From: Brachionus manjavacas
Taxonomy: Eukaryota; Rotifera; Eurotatoria; Ploima; Brachionidae
Direction of reading: 5' to 3'
Length of the DNA stretch: 64,000 nucleotides
Assembly (NCBI GenBank): GCA_019054805.1
Contig: JAHQIY010000023.1
Coordinates: 992,001 to 1,056,000, forward strand
Notes under the pieces: model-generated
What the model saw: the letters and a program-made list of their open reading frames with translations, nothing else
What the model was told of the DNA's origin: nothing
Database searches by the model: none
Shown: in pieces, positions 35,901 through 45,800 of the stretch
Layout of the letters: each line of letters starts with the position of its first letter
How positions within the stretch are numbered: position 1 is the first letter of the stretch
Position numbers and translations under genes: made by a program

Positions 35901-37983
35901 AATTTTTTTCTTCACTAATTAGTAAAATATTACCTATATCTTCAAAAAATGATTCAATATTCTCACTTTTGTAATCTGTTACTAATCGTAAAATTCTCAA
36001 ATTATTCTCATGTTTGTCTTTTTTAGGTCTGATTCTAAGCTTATCTGAATTAACTTTATTTTGTTCTCTCTTGAATAATTCTACATCTTTAGGAACAAAA
36101 CATCAGCTTTTTAATTTAAAGTTTAAGTCAAAGTCTCTATCTTTTTTCTATAATTAAATTTTCCTATATTTTTTTAAGTATTTTGTTCGCCTCCCCTAGA
36201 TGATTCTTATTGAGGAAGGAAAGCAATCTTCTGCTTAGACATTCTTAATGCACGATTTTTTTCATAGTATAAATCAGAGTTGTTTAAAATCAAAGTCAAC
36301 TCACTAGAATAGACTTGAAATTTTTATTTAAAAAAAAGTCATTTCAAAGTTTTTGACATTAATATGACCGTCACAATAACTATATATGGAATGGTAAAAT
36401 TTCACTTAAAAATCAAGTCAATGTTTGAATTAAAATTAGTATTTGAATTTTTATCGTTCCATGCAGTAATGATCAGACTTGTAAAAAAGTCAGGAAAAAA
36501 GTCTGAACAAGTCAAAAACAAGTCAAAGTATGACTTGGACTTGGAAATATATTTTTTTAAAATGGCAAGTCTTGACTTGTTTCAAAAATTAAAAAAAAAT
36601 TAAATACTTCATTCGGTTCAGATTGCCTGTTTTGTGTAAGTTGTTGTTATTTGTTTGCTAATAATTACATTATATTTAGGAAAAAAAAAGTTCCAAGGAT
36701 GATGAAATTTTATTTAATTAAAAGTATCAGAGATTTTCAATAAAAAAATTTTTTTTTGTGTTTGAACATGTTTTTAAGCTAGAAAAAATTTAAAAAAAAA
36801 AATTAATTATTTGAAGTCTTTATTTATTAAAAAAGTCAATTTCAAAGATGTTTTTGATTATAATTTCGCATTTTAAATCAAACATCGCCATATAGTAATT
36901 AATGAAAATAGTTTGAGGTAATAAGTTAGCTGATAATTAATAATTAAGTTAATAAATTAAGTAAATATGTGTTTTTTTTTAATTATTCTACTTATATTTT
37001 ATCTTTTAAATAAATTTTACAATTAATTCAATTAAATTTAAATTTTTTTCTCTGTTTTGATGATATCTAACAAAAAATCTTCTCCGACTTTTTTTTTCCG
37101 ATAAAATTTTTCATTAAAACGTTCAATCAAAAAAAAAATTTTTTATTTAAGTGATATAATTTTAATTTAATGCAATAGATATTTTAGTACAAATAAAACC
37201 AAATTGAAAGACTATTTTTCATCCCAAGTTAGTCTGCAAAAACTCTGCAAAATTAAGTATTTATTTACAATCAGTTTACACTGATTTACATTAGCTAGAG
37301 AAAAAATTGTTCGACTTTGTTTTCTTGTAGAAAAAATTTTTAGACCATTACAGCATTTAATATTTCATTTTTTAATTTTTGTATTTAGAATTAACATGGA
37401 AAATAAATTTTAATTTTTTTTAAGTGGTTTGTCGGGTGCATTAATGGAACTGATCATTTGATTAACATGATGTTTTTCTATGGTTTGGCATCATTTTGCA
37501 GCATTCTGTTTCTTTCAATGTTTATTGTTTTTTGTAACCTGCGACGAAAGCTGTTATACTTTCTAATATTTGTTCAACAAGTGACAATTTTAGCAATGCT
37601 TTTTTATTGGGACCCGGCCAAAATAAGTGATTTTAACTCGCCGCATATTGATTACGTATTTTTCGGCTGTTTTGCTTTATGTGAAAACTTATGGCTTACA
37701 TTTAATTTAAGTAATTTTATAAAAAAAAAATTTTTACTAAGTCAATATTTTTTTTTCTTTAGAAAACTTGTTGAAAAAGTCAACCGATTTGGAAAAATCT
37801 CCAGTGGTTGTTCTTATCTATGGAATGGCTGTTTACAACTTTGGATCTTTTGGTGGATATGCTATTAGCTTTTTGTTTTGTTTTCCGATTAAACTCTATT
37901 TAAGTATTTTTTTATTATTCATTATTACTGCTATCTACTTAACTAGTGAATATTTTTTTAACAATTTTTTAACCAAAGAGTGA
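32995..37983 (+). CDS. Multipass membrane protein with UNC93-like C-terminal half, three exons
   Basis: Exons 32995-35163, 37425-37710 and 37763-37983 with GT-AG introns and consistent phases give about 891 aa. Residues 1-270 are hydrophilic and Asn/Ser/His-rich, with no signal peptide. About 12 hydrophobic segments follow (near 278, 310, 422, 463, 535, 640, 696, 735, 767, 800, 835, 860), as in the major facilitator fold. The end of exon 1 (RVFILHLTVLTVFYQGF) through exon 3 follows the UNC93A pattern: Tyr/Phe-Val-x-Cys then a Gly, a Cys-Ser pair after the first C-terminal TM, a W-x-P, a Phe-rich segment with LW, and VKLY-like FPIKLYLSIF near the end. UNC93 proteins regulate potassium channels or receptor traffic; function here is inferred. 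The N-terminal half is highly divergent with large loops (331-420, 489-534, 556-639). The first intron is 2.26 kb and full of repeats. Confidence 0.7.
35272..35462. repeat. 191-bp foldback element in the first intron of the UNC93-like gene
   Basis: GGCAAAGTAAAATTTTTGAT at the left pairs with ATCAGAAATTTTACTTTGCC at the right. The arms are about 25-30 bp with one or two mismatches, and the centre is non-coding. Confidence 0.65.
35890..36110 (-). pseudogene. Coding-like fragment antisense in an intron, possibly LINE ORF1
   Basis: The minus strand reads openly for about 65 codons: KDVELFKREQNKVNSDKLRI, then NNLRILRLVTDYKSENIESF and a short Glu-rich end. The charge-rich sequence resembles the RNA-binding first ORF of LINEs in character only. 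No start, motif or partner was found. Confidence 0.35.
36275..36600 (+). repeat. Two copies of the CAGAGTTG/CAGACTTG-type terminus
   Basis: CAGAGTTGTTTAAAATCAAAG at 36275 and CAGACTTGTAAAAAAGTCAG at 36474. Each is followed by repeated AAGTC/GACTT blocks such as AAGTATGACTTGGACTTGG. Related to 7358-8131; probably nested or tandem fragments. Confidence 0.45.
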
Positions 37984-38299
37984 TTTAAATAAAATTTTTA
38001 CTTTTTAATTTTGAAATTCTTTCACAAAATTAGTCTTTTAAACTCTGATTAATTAAAAAAATCATAAAAATTAAATTAAATTAAATTTTTTATATGTTGA
38101 AAGTCTTTAAAATGTTTTTCGCCTTTTCCAATACACTTTTACCAAATAAATTAAGTGGATTTAATTTTAATTTAATTTAGACTTGAAATAAGCAAGGAGA
38201 AATTTTGCTTCTCCTGAATTCAAATTTTTACCGAAAATTTCTCCTACGCCTCTTTTTTAGGTTGACTATATTAGTTTGCTAGCCGAATCACCCAAAGAG

Positions 38300-38725
38300 T
38301 AATGGCACTGTGAAGTTCTTTTTAATTCAGATAAATCTGAATAACTTTAATACTAAAAGGAATAATTTTGTTCTGTCCGAAAATATATGTCTGCCAAAAG
38401 TCTGCAATGTAATTCCACACATGATTAGAATATTTTTTAATGGCGATCAAAATGCACAAAATTGCAGAGTATTTTGGAGACTTATTTTACTGTATTAAGC
38501 AAATTTACTTATAATTAAGCATTTTAAGAACTAAATTATCTCTTTCAGAAAAAAGTTATTTAAGTTTTTCTGAATTGAAAAGATCGAATTGAAACGAAAT
38601 TCACAACCCCAAAAAATCACCTTTTTTATTGTTAGAACCAAAGTGAATAACATCACATTTATCCTTATTAAATTCCATAAAATACTTTTTAACTTATTAA
38701 TTAAAATAAGTAAGGAATTTATTGA
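38300..38725 (-). mobile_element. LINE remnant on the minus strand
   Basis: The minus strand at about 38720-38600 reads YFMEFNKDKCDVIHFGSNNK. This is the motif found just after the catalytic box in many LINE reverse transcriptases. The sequence continuing to lower coordinates (38617-38500) is shared with 48242-48358, so the two are copies of one repeat. Frames are heavily broken. Confidence 0.5.
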
Positions 38726-39004
38726 TACAATGTTTGATCTTATTTAACACTTAGATTTTAATTAATTTTAAGTTTCAGCAGGCTTGTTTTAATGAAAATT
38801 TTGAAAATAAAATTATTCAAAAAAATTTAAAAATTTTTTTCTTAATTTTCTCAAAAACTTCTATTTTTTTTCATCATATCTATCAAAAAATATTCCAAAC
38901 TTACGATAAATATCGATATTTTCTATAAAATATGATAAAATACAATTCACCATGTTTTAACTAAAATAGGTTTTGCACTGTAAGTCACATTTATCAACAC
39001 TCAA

Positions 39005-39209
39005 AACCCGGAGGGCTTTTTACGACCCTTTTAGTTACTTATTTTGCTTATTACTCAATAAATTTAAGTATTTTTAAAGATCTTTTTTACCATCAAAATT
39101 GAAATCAAAAAAATGTTAAAATTAAAAAAATTTTGATTACAAAATATTTTTATTTTCATGCAAAAAAATTATACGTTAAACCCGATGAGGGCTTTTTGGA
39201 CCCTCCAAA
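39005..39209 (+). repeat. Two copies of a ~30-bp ACCCG-AGGGC motif
   Basis: ACCCGGAGGGCTTTTTACGA (39005) and ACCCGATGAGGGCTTTTTGG (39177). Each is followed by a CCC-containing end, 172 bp apart in direct orientation. The second is preceded by TTAA, which would suit a piggyBac-type terminus, but the evidence is thin. Confidence 0.4.
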
Positions 39210-39689
39210 AATATTGTATTTTTTTTTGGTAAAATAAAGTTAAGTCATGGCTAATTATGCTTTTAATTTAAAACTCTACTACAGTTCAATAATTTCTTTA
39301 ATAAACAATAACTTTTTGAACCAATTATCGATAAAAGATATTTTACAAGTTCTTGAACTTCTTAGAAATGCGGATGATACCCAATAAGTCTCTGATGATA
39401 ATTATAATAATTACCAGGATAATTAAAACTTTGACAATGCCAAAATTTTCCTCTCAAAGCTATGTGGTCAAGAATTTATGAAGTTCAATTTGTTTCTGTA
39501 ATGGAAACAAATCATACATGTGGTCTTTGAGAAGGGGAGAAGGTTTTTAAATGGAGCTGAAAAAATTGTTAATAATAAGTGATATATTATTAAAAAAAAA
39601 AATTCTGTATTTTTATCTAATTTATTTTATGAATAATTTTGAAATTTAACTTAAGAATAAACACATATTTTTTAAATCAAAATAAAAAT

Positions 39690-40030
39690 TAATAAGAGTT
39701 ATCTGTAATGTCTCTATAAATTATTTTTTCTTAATCAATTGTACCTTTATATGTAATTACTCATCTCTTATTATTTTTTTATACTATTGTACCATTATTT
39801 AATTTATTTTTTATTTATTTCTTATCAATGACAAATTTTTTAAATTACTTTAAATCTACTTAACTCATCAATCGGTATAATCTCTCGTATTCGTCTCTGT
39901 AACTTTTATTGTAGTTCCTTAATTTATCTCTCGATTTTTGCGCAATTAGCTACCATAGATGGCTTCCGAGTAAACCATCTCCGCAAGCTTGCTTGCTGTA
40001 GCTCTTTATTATTATTATTATTAATTTTTA
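39690..40030 (+). mobile_element. Retroelement 3' region ending in (TTA)n
   Basis: A T-rich stretch leads to GCGCAATTAGCTACCATAG, then GCTTGCTGTAGCTCTTTATT and five ATT repeats. The end matches the repeat at 14785-14850. No coding part remains. It ends about 400 bp upstream of the TCTP TATA box. Confidence 0.5.
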
Positions 40031-40436
40031 TAATCAATAAATTTTTTAGCATATTTTGAATAAATATGGTAACTTATTCTATCAAAAAAGCATAATTTTT
40101 TAAAGGTTTTTTTTTTAAAAAAAATCGGTCTTTAGGTGTTAAATAAAATAATTGAGTTAAGAAAAAAAATTTTTTTTAAATTTTATTATATTTAAAACAA
40201 CAGGCCATATCTTTCAACTCCATTCGAATAAAAACTTCTGTAACTTAAAGTCATATTAGTTTTGATTTAGATACTTCGATGTTAATTTAGAATCGCTCGA
40301 AAGCTAAGTCAGTTAATTTGGCAAACTGATTTGGTAAAAAATTTTGCAATTATCCATTCCAAAGCCTCATTTTTCATCGATGAATACCTTACTTTTGATT
40401 TCAAAATGATAAATACACGAGTGCAATCTTTGAGGG

Positions 40437-40444
40437 TATAAAAA
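40437..40444 (+). promoter_or_regulatory. TATA box of the TCTP gene
   Basis: GGGTATAAAAAGCGC, 91 bp upstream of the ATG. A pyrimidine-rich stretch CATTCTTTGCC (40489-40499) lies downstream and could be related to the 5' TOP motif known for TCTP mRNAs, but the start site cannot be read from sequence. Confidence 0.65.
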
Positions 40445-40527
40445 GCGCTGTTCTGACTAGTTAACAAACTAGAAAAAGCTAGAGAACTCATTCTTTGCCT
40501 AAATCCGTTTAGATCGCATCTATCACC

Positions 40528-41383
40528 ATGCTTGTATACAAAGATATTATTAGCGGTAAATAATTTTTGAAATGTTCACCTTGTTTCTTAATTTTAAATT
40601 TTAGTTTTTAGGCGACGAACTGTTCAGTGACTCCTACCCAATTAAACTAATTGACGATTTGTACTATGAGGTCGATGGAAAAAATGTGTCATACACAAAT
40701 GATATCGATGAGGCGTTGATCGGAGGCAACAAGGCCGCCGAAGGCGGTGAAGAAGACGAAGGCGTTGATCCATCAGCCGTCACTGGCATTAATGTAGTTA
40801 TCAATGGCAAATTAGTTGAGACTGGCTTCGACAAAGCTACCTTCAAAGACTGGCTGAAGACCTATATGAAAAAGTAGGACTGCAGTTTATTTTTTTCCGA
40901 GTATGAAGTGATGAACATCAGTAAATCCATTCTATGATTTTATTCAACGAGTCGAGTCACTCTTTTCGAGGCCTGCATCGCTTGGTCTATTGAACTCACG
41001 GTTCTCGCGAGCTTCAAGACAGCCTTGGGTGCTTGGCCTTGAGAGCTCTGCAGAGTTGACTTGTAGTAGTTGAGTGACAAGATCAAAAACTGTTCTGAAT
41101 CATGCTCAATTAAAATGGTCATTTAAAATGAGAGAAAGCTAACTGTTTAACTTTTAGATTGAGTGAAATTGTGGCCAAGAACAATCCAGATCGCTTGGAC
41201 AAATTCAAAAGTGGAATGCAAAAGTTTGCCGCTCAAGTTCTGAAGAATTTGGACGAGTATAGATTCTACACTGGAGAGAAAATGGACCCCGATGGTATGG
41301 TGATCTTGTCTGGCTACCGAGAAGATCAAATCACGCCATATTTTATCTTTTTCAAAGATGGTCTAGAGGAGGAAAAGTTCTAG
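40528..41383 (+). CDS. TPT1: Translationally controlled tumour protein (TCTP), three exons
   Basis: Exons 40528-40555, 40612-40873 and 41158-41383 with GT-AG introns give 171 aa, the normal family length. The start MLVYKDIISGDELFSDSY matches the conserved N-terminus. ALIGGNKAAEGG is the TCTP1 signature region, and the acidic flexible loop EEDEG follows. The helical hairpin is encoded across exons 2-3. The end (GMVILSGYREDQITPYFIFF, FKDGLEEEKF) matches the conserved C-terminal block, with Phe where many animals have Cys. It is a cytosolic Mss4-like fold protein tied to growth, translation elongation and survival in other animals. A TATA box and poly(A) signal are visible. The second intron (284 bp) is unusually long and GC-rich because it contains an antisense reading frame. 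Confidence 0.95.
40940..41122 (-). CDS. Putative nested antisense small gene inside TCTP intron 2
   Basis: A 60-codon minus-strand frame from ATG at 41122 to TAA at 40940 lies wholly inside the intron (40874-41157). Base composition is close to that of exons and unlike the usual AT-rich introns. Codon choices (CTC, GCG, GTG, TCG) look coding. The product contains YYKSTLQSSQGQAPKAVLKL and SIDQAMQASKRVTRLVE, mostly helical and positively charged at the end. The stop codon overlaps an AATAAA on the minus strand, and a second AATAAA lies at 40891-40886. I do not recognise the family; it may be a short intact gene, a terminal exon or a retrocopy. Confidence 0.45.
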   Translation of the reverse strand: MTILIEHDSEQFLILSLNYYKSTLQSSQGQAPKAVLKLARTVSSIDQAMQASKRVTRLVE

Positions 41384-41448
41384 ATTTTTTGATATTTTAT
41401 TATTGTTTGCTGGTAAATTTGTTTATCTTCATATTTATAGTTTATTTT

Positions 41449-41454
41449 AATAAA
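41449..41454 (+). terminator. Poly(A) signal of TCTP
   Basis: AATAAA 66 bp after the stop codon. Confidence 0.6.
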
Positions 41455-41849
41455 ATTTTAAAAAATCGACAGCCTCAAAATAATTTTCATTTTTTTAAAG
41501 TTAACAATTTTTTGCTTTTTGACTGCTATAACAACAATATGCTTACCTTTTATTCTAGAAATTAACACCTAAACAACTAGTGGGATTTTTTAATGCAATT
41601 TATATTTGATTTTTTTTCAATTGATTAGTCTTTATTAAAATTATATTCATTTTATATAAAAATCAAGACGTTTGAATTAGAAAATGTATCCACTGTTCAA
41701 ATAACATTACAAAAGTGTCAAGCTTAAAATTAAAAAATAATTGTAAGTGAATATTGTAGGTTATTTGAAATTCAGTACAAAAGAATAGAACAATGAAAAA
41801 AAATAAAATAATTTTTTTTCAAAATGCTTAAAATGATTTCTGAGAATAC

Positions 41850-42030
41850 AGCATGGTGTAATATTCAAAGTTACATCAACTGTAAAAGTCTGCTAATGAT
41901 GTGCAAAATCGCTGCGAAATACACTACGCTCGATTATATTTCTGTTTAACTCTGCAAGTTTAGTAGACCTTGGTATCTAATGCAACATTGATTGCTGCAC
42001 TATGTTGCATTTACAGAACAAAGTTTAAAC
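41850..42030. other. Less AT-rich intergenic stretch
   Basis: Contains TGCAACATTGATTGCTGCAC and CTATGTTGCA. A similar TGCAACA/TGTTGCA cluster lies at 44640-44675 in the opposite sense, suggesting an old repeat. No coding frame. Confidence 0.35.
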
Positions 42031-42184
42031 CTTGAGAAAAAAAGTTATTCAATTTTTTACATTTTTTTCTATTCTTTTTATCATTTTGCATTGAATTTCA
42101 ACAAACCAAATTGTAAGCATTTTCATGAATATAAAAATGATATGCTTTTTTATTTTTAAATGTATAGACCACAGACTTTTCAAT

Positions 42185-42553
42185 AAGACCCATACTTAGA
42201 TTTAAATATGATACTCCCTCCAATATCATGCATCACGAAGCTTTTAATTAGCTTAAATTACTAACAGTCTCGAATCGACTTTTTGAGTTAAGTGAGAGAT
42301 ATGTTGGGGCAGGACCGAGTCATTCAGATAATTAAACATATGTATCCTGTTACTTCTTATTTCATTTTATCTATTTTTTAATACTTTCTTAACATTTTCC
42401 TTTTTAATTATACTTTCTACATTTTATTTTATTTTATTCTTATTTTTTATTTTTATTAAATTATATTTTGTTTATAAATTTTTTTTTTTCAATCTGAAGG
42501 AGCATTAGCTCGGTACAGAATACAAATAAAATAATAAATAAATAATATAATAG
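42185..42553 (+). mobile_element. LINE 3' end with C-terminal RT remnant
   Basis: CTCCAATATCATGCATCACG to GAGTTAAGTGAGAGATATG (42217-42303) matches the C-terminal segment of the copy at 1630-1710. After a long T-rich stretch the family 3' end TCTGAAGGAGCATTAGCTCG (42493) and a (TAAA)n tail follow. It lies between TCTP and UTP4. Confidence 0.75.
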
Positions 42554-42826
42554 ATCACAAAGATTTATTTTTTGTTCGCAAAATTTTCCTCAAAATAAAT
42601 TTTGATTCTAAAAATGGACATGACTCAAATTTTGTATTTTTAAAAAAACGAATTTTTTTTGGTTTAAAAATTAAAACAATATTTTTTTATAAAAAAAGTC
42701 AAGTTTTAAGTCTATAGTTTTGAAGTGAGATTTGCACGTTATGTTTGCAATAAATAAAAATTCAAATAATTCAAACTTGGGCGCATGCAAATTTTATTTT
42801 AAAATTTGGAATTAAAAAGCAAAAAT

Positions 42827-45800
42827 ATGGGCGATTACATAGTTCACCGAGCTAGGTTTTTTGATTACCAGCCAAAAGCAATTCAAAGTATGAACTATGA
42901 TGAAACCATAAAAAAGTTAGCAATATCACGATCTGATAGCACAATCGAAATCTGGTGTACCAAAAATGAATTTCTTGAGTCTGTTATCTATCCAACAGCT
43001 GATCGCCAAGTAGAATCAGTTCTTTGGTGTCGTTCGCAGTTGCTGTCTTCAGGCCTTGACGGCTTCATTGTCCTTTACGATTTGGCACGTTTGACTGCCA
43101 AAAAACTGGTGCCCTCAATTGGCGGCGCTATTTGGTGCATGAATAAAAATAAATCAGAGACCAAAATAGTTGTTGGAACTGAAGACGGATACGTTGTTAT
43201 GTACGAAGTTCAAATAGATGGAATATTGTTTGAAAAATCCTTCAATAAATTAGATTGTAATAGAAAATATTTCCTAGATGTAACTGATTTTAGTTTTTGG
43301 TTTTTAAGCGCGGATTTTATCCATAGCGTGGCACAAAGATGAAGAAGTATTGATAACTGGTGGCATAGACAATATACGTGTTTGGGACGCCAACAGTGGC
43401 CAAGTCTTACAGAGATTATCTTTGGGCCGAATTGACAAAAACAAGGAGACTTTAGTTTGGTGTTTGGCTATCACAAAGTAAATTTTGCTTTTTTATTTTG
43501 TAGAATGAAAATATTTACTTTTTTTAAAGTGATTTTCAAATAATCAGTGGAGATTCAAGAGGAAAAATAAGTGTTTGGAATGCCGAACACGGTAATCTTA
43601 TAAAGAGTTTTCAGACTCATTCAGTTGATGTTCTTTGTTTGTGCATCGATGAGGTAATACATTAAAAATAATAGACATTGGGCCATGTTAAATTACTGTT
43701 TAAACAGTTTAATTCTTTCTGATCACATAATTTGGGTTAAAATATTTTTGTTGGCGAAAAACTTTGTGGTTCTCATTAAAATAATTTTATAAAAAATTTT
43801 TTCAGAAAAGAAGCAAAAAAAATGAATTGCTTTTAATTTTTTAGTGACCAAATTTTTCTCTGAGGAATACATCCCTTGATAAAATTAGATTGTAACATGA
43901 GAAAATTAATTTTTTTTGCTCACCAATTTTTTGACTAGCTGAAAATTTTTAAAAGCCTGCGATTACACTTTATCCTAGGTGATGTTTCTTGACTGTTTAC
44001 ACTTTGTTGACGTAGTTCAGCTCTTATTTCCTAACTGTAAATTAGATTATATTTAATTTTTCTCAAAAAATTTTTAATTTGGAAAAAATCTTTAATCAAT
44101 GCTTTATTCCATAGCCTTATTTTAAAGAAAATTTTTGTTCATAAGTCATTTTTTTTAAATAAAATTTAAAATTTGAAAAAAAATTCAGCATTTTTATATA
44201 AATCACTTTTGTTTTAGGGTTGTTAATTTTGTAAAAAAAAGCGATAAAATTTTTGGAAAGTTCAAAATTGGCTCCACAAATTGTACCATCTAAAAACTTT
44301 GCAAAATAATTTTCATATATTTTATGTGAGAGTTTTTTTTTAATTTTTGCCAAGGTCGAAATTAAGTGAGTGAATGAATTTATCGACTGAAACAATTTAG
44401 AGAACCAATTTTGAACTTTAGTGATAAAATTAGTGATAAAATCTAATTCGATCTTGAATGATATTAGAATAGTTTAATTTAATTTTTATTTGAATTCAAA
44501 GCTAAATTCAAATTTAGTTTTGTGAAAATTATTTAAGTTCAAGACTAAAAAGTTATTGTGAATTTCAAAAACAAAAAGAAAAAAAATTTTCCTTTTTTGA
44601 TAAATCAAAATTCACTTAAGTAAAATAGATTTAAAAAAATACTGCAACATAGTGCAACAAACTTTGTTGCATCTAATACACTTAAAAAAACTTTTTTTTC
44701 TTTCTTTTTTTAGCTACAAAATCAATAATTTTATTATCAAACAGAAATTAAAAAAAAGTATAAATTGGAGGATTAAGAAGATAAAAGAAATCGTTTAGAA
44801 ATCAAGATTTAAATTTAAATTACTTTTCAACCAAACTTGAATATTAATTTTCTTAAAATTAAAATTTTCCGTTCAATTTTCGAAAATACATTTATTCGAA
44901 TTATGTTTGAATATCCCATATTTAAATTCATCACTAAAAAAGTTACAGAGTTTTCTAATTTTGGATTTTTTTTGTTCTGAAATTTTTCAAGGGAAAGTGA
45001 AGTTAAGAAAAATAGAGCTGGTATGAATTTCAGGATTATGATAATTTTTTTTTATGAAGATGTTATGACTTAAATAAAGTAAAAATTTTTTAAAATTAAT
45101 TTAGGCTGGAATGGAGACTTAGTCTTTCCTTTCAGCCACATGATTAAATTTTGAAAACACAAAAATTAAAAATAAATTTTGAATTAAGTTTTCTAATTTT
45201 TCTTAAATGAATGTCGAAAAAAATTCATTAATGAACATAAAAATATTAAAAATTCATTACGTAAAATTTTAATAAAATTAAAAGATTAATAATTATGTGC
45301 TATTTTTAGGAAAAAGTTGAATGGAGTGTTGAATTTTGGTCAATTTGATTGTAATAATACATGTCTCCCGGATTAGAGGAGACGACTAAGAGGGTTAGGG
45401 AAATTTTTAGATAACTAAATGCATATATTTTTTAGCAATACAATCTTCAAAGTTTTGTGTATATCAAAATAAGTTAAAATTTTTTATGGTGAAAATACAT
45501 ATAGATCAAAAATCTAGATTCGGCCTCTGCAAAAACTCCGCATGCCACAATTTAAATTTTATTTTTCGCACCACAATAGCAAATTAATGGCAATGTGAAA
45601 TTTTAAATTACAGTACTAAAAAGAAAAACCTTAATTTTTTTTTTACTAATTGTTCAAAAATGATTATGAAAATAGTATAATTTTGTTCAAATTTGTACAA
45701 TTTATTGTATATTTTAGTCAAATTTTTTTTGATAGTTTACATTTTACTGTATCTGTAGAGTATTTGCAGAGCTTAGAATTCGAACAAATTTTTACAAAAT

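Noticed and set aside
37458..37868. Separate small membrane-protein gene
   Set aside because: The frame continues correctly from the donor at 35164 and through a 52-bp intron at 37711-37762; it is the C-terminal part of the UNC93-like gene.
42806..42826. Seven-codon upstream extension of UTP4
   Set aside because: The extension starts with TTG; the ATG at 42827 gives the conserved MGDYIVHRARFF start.
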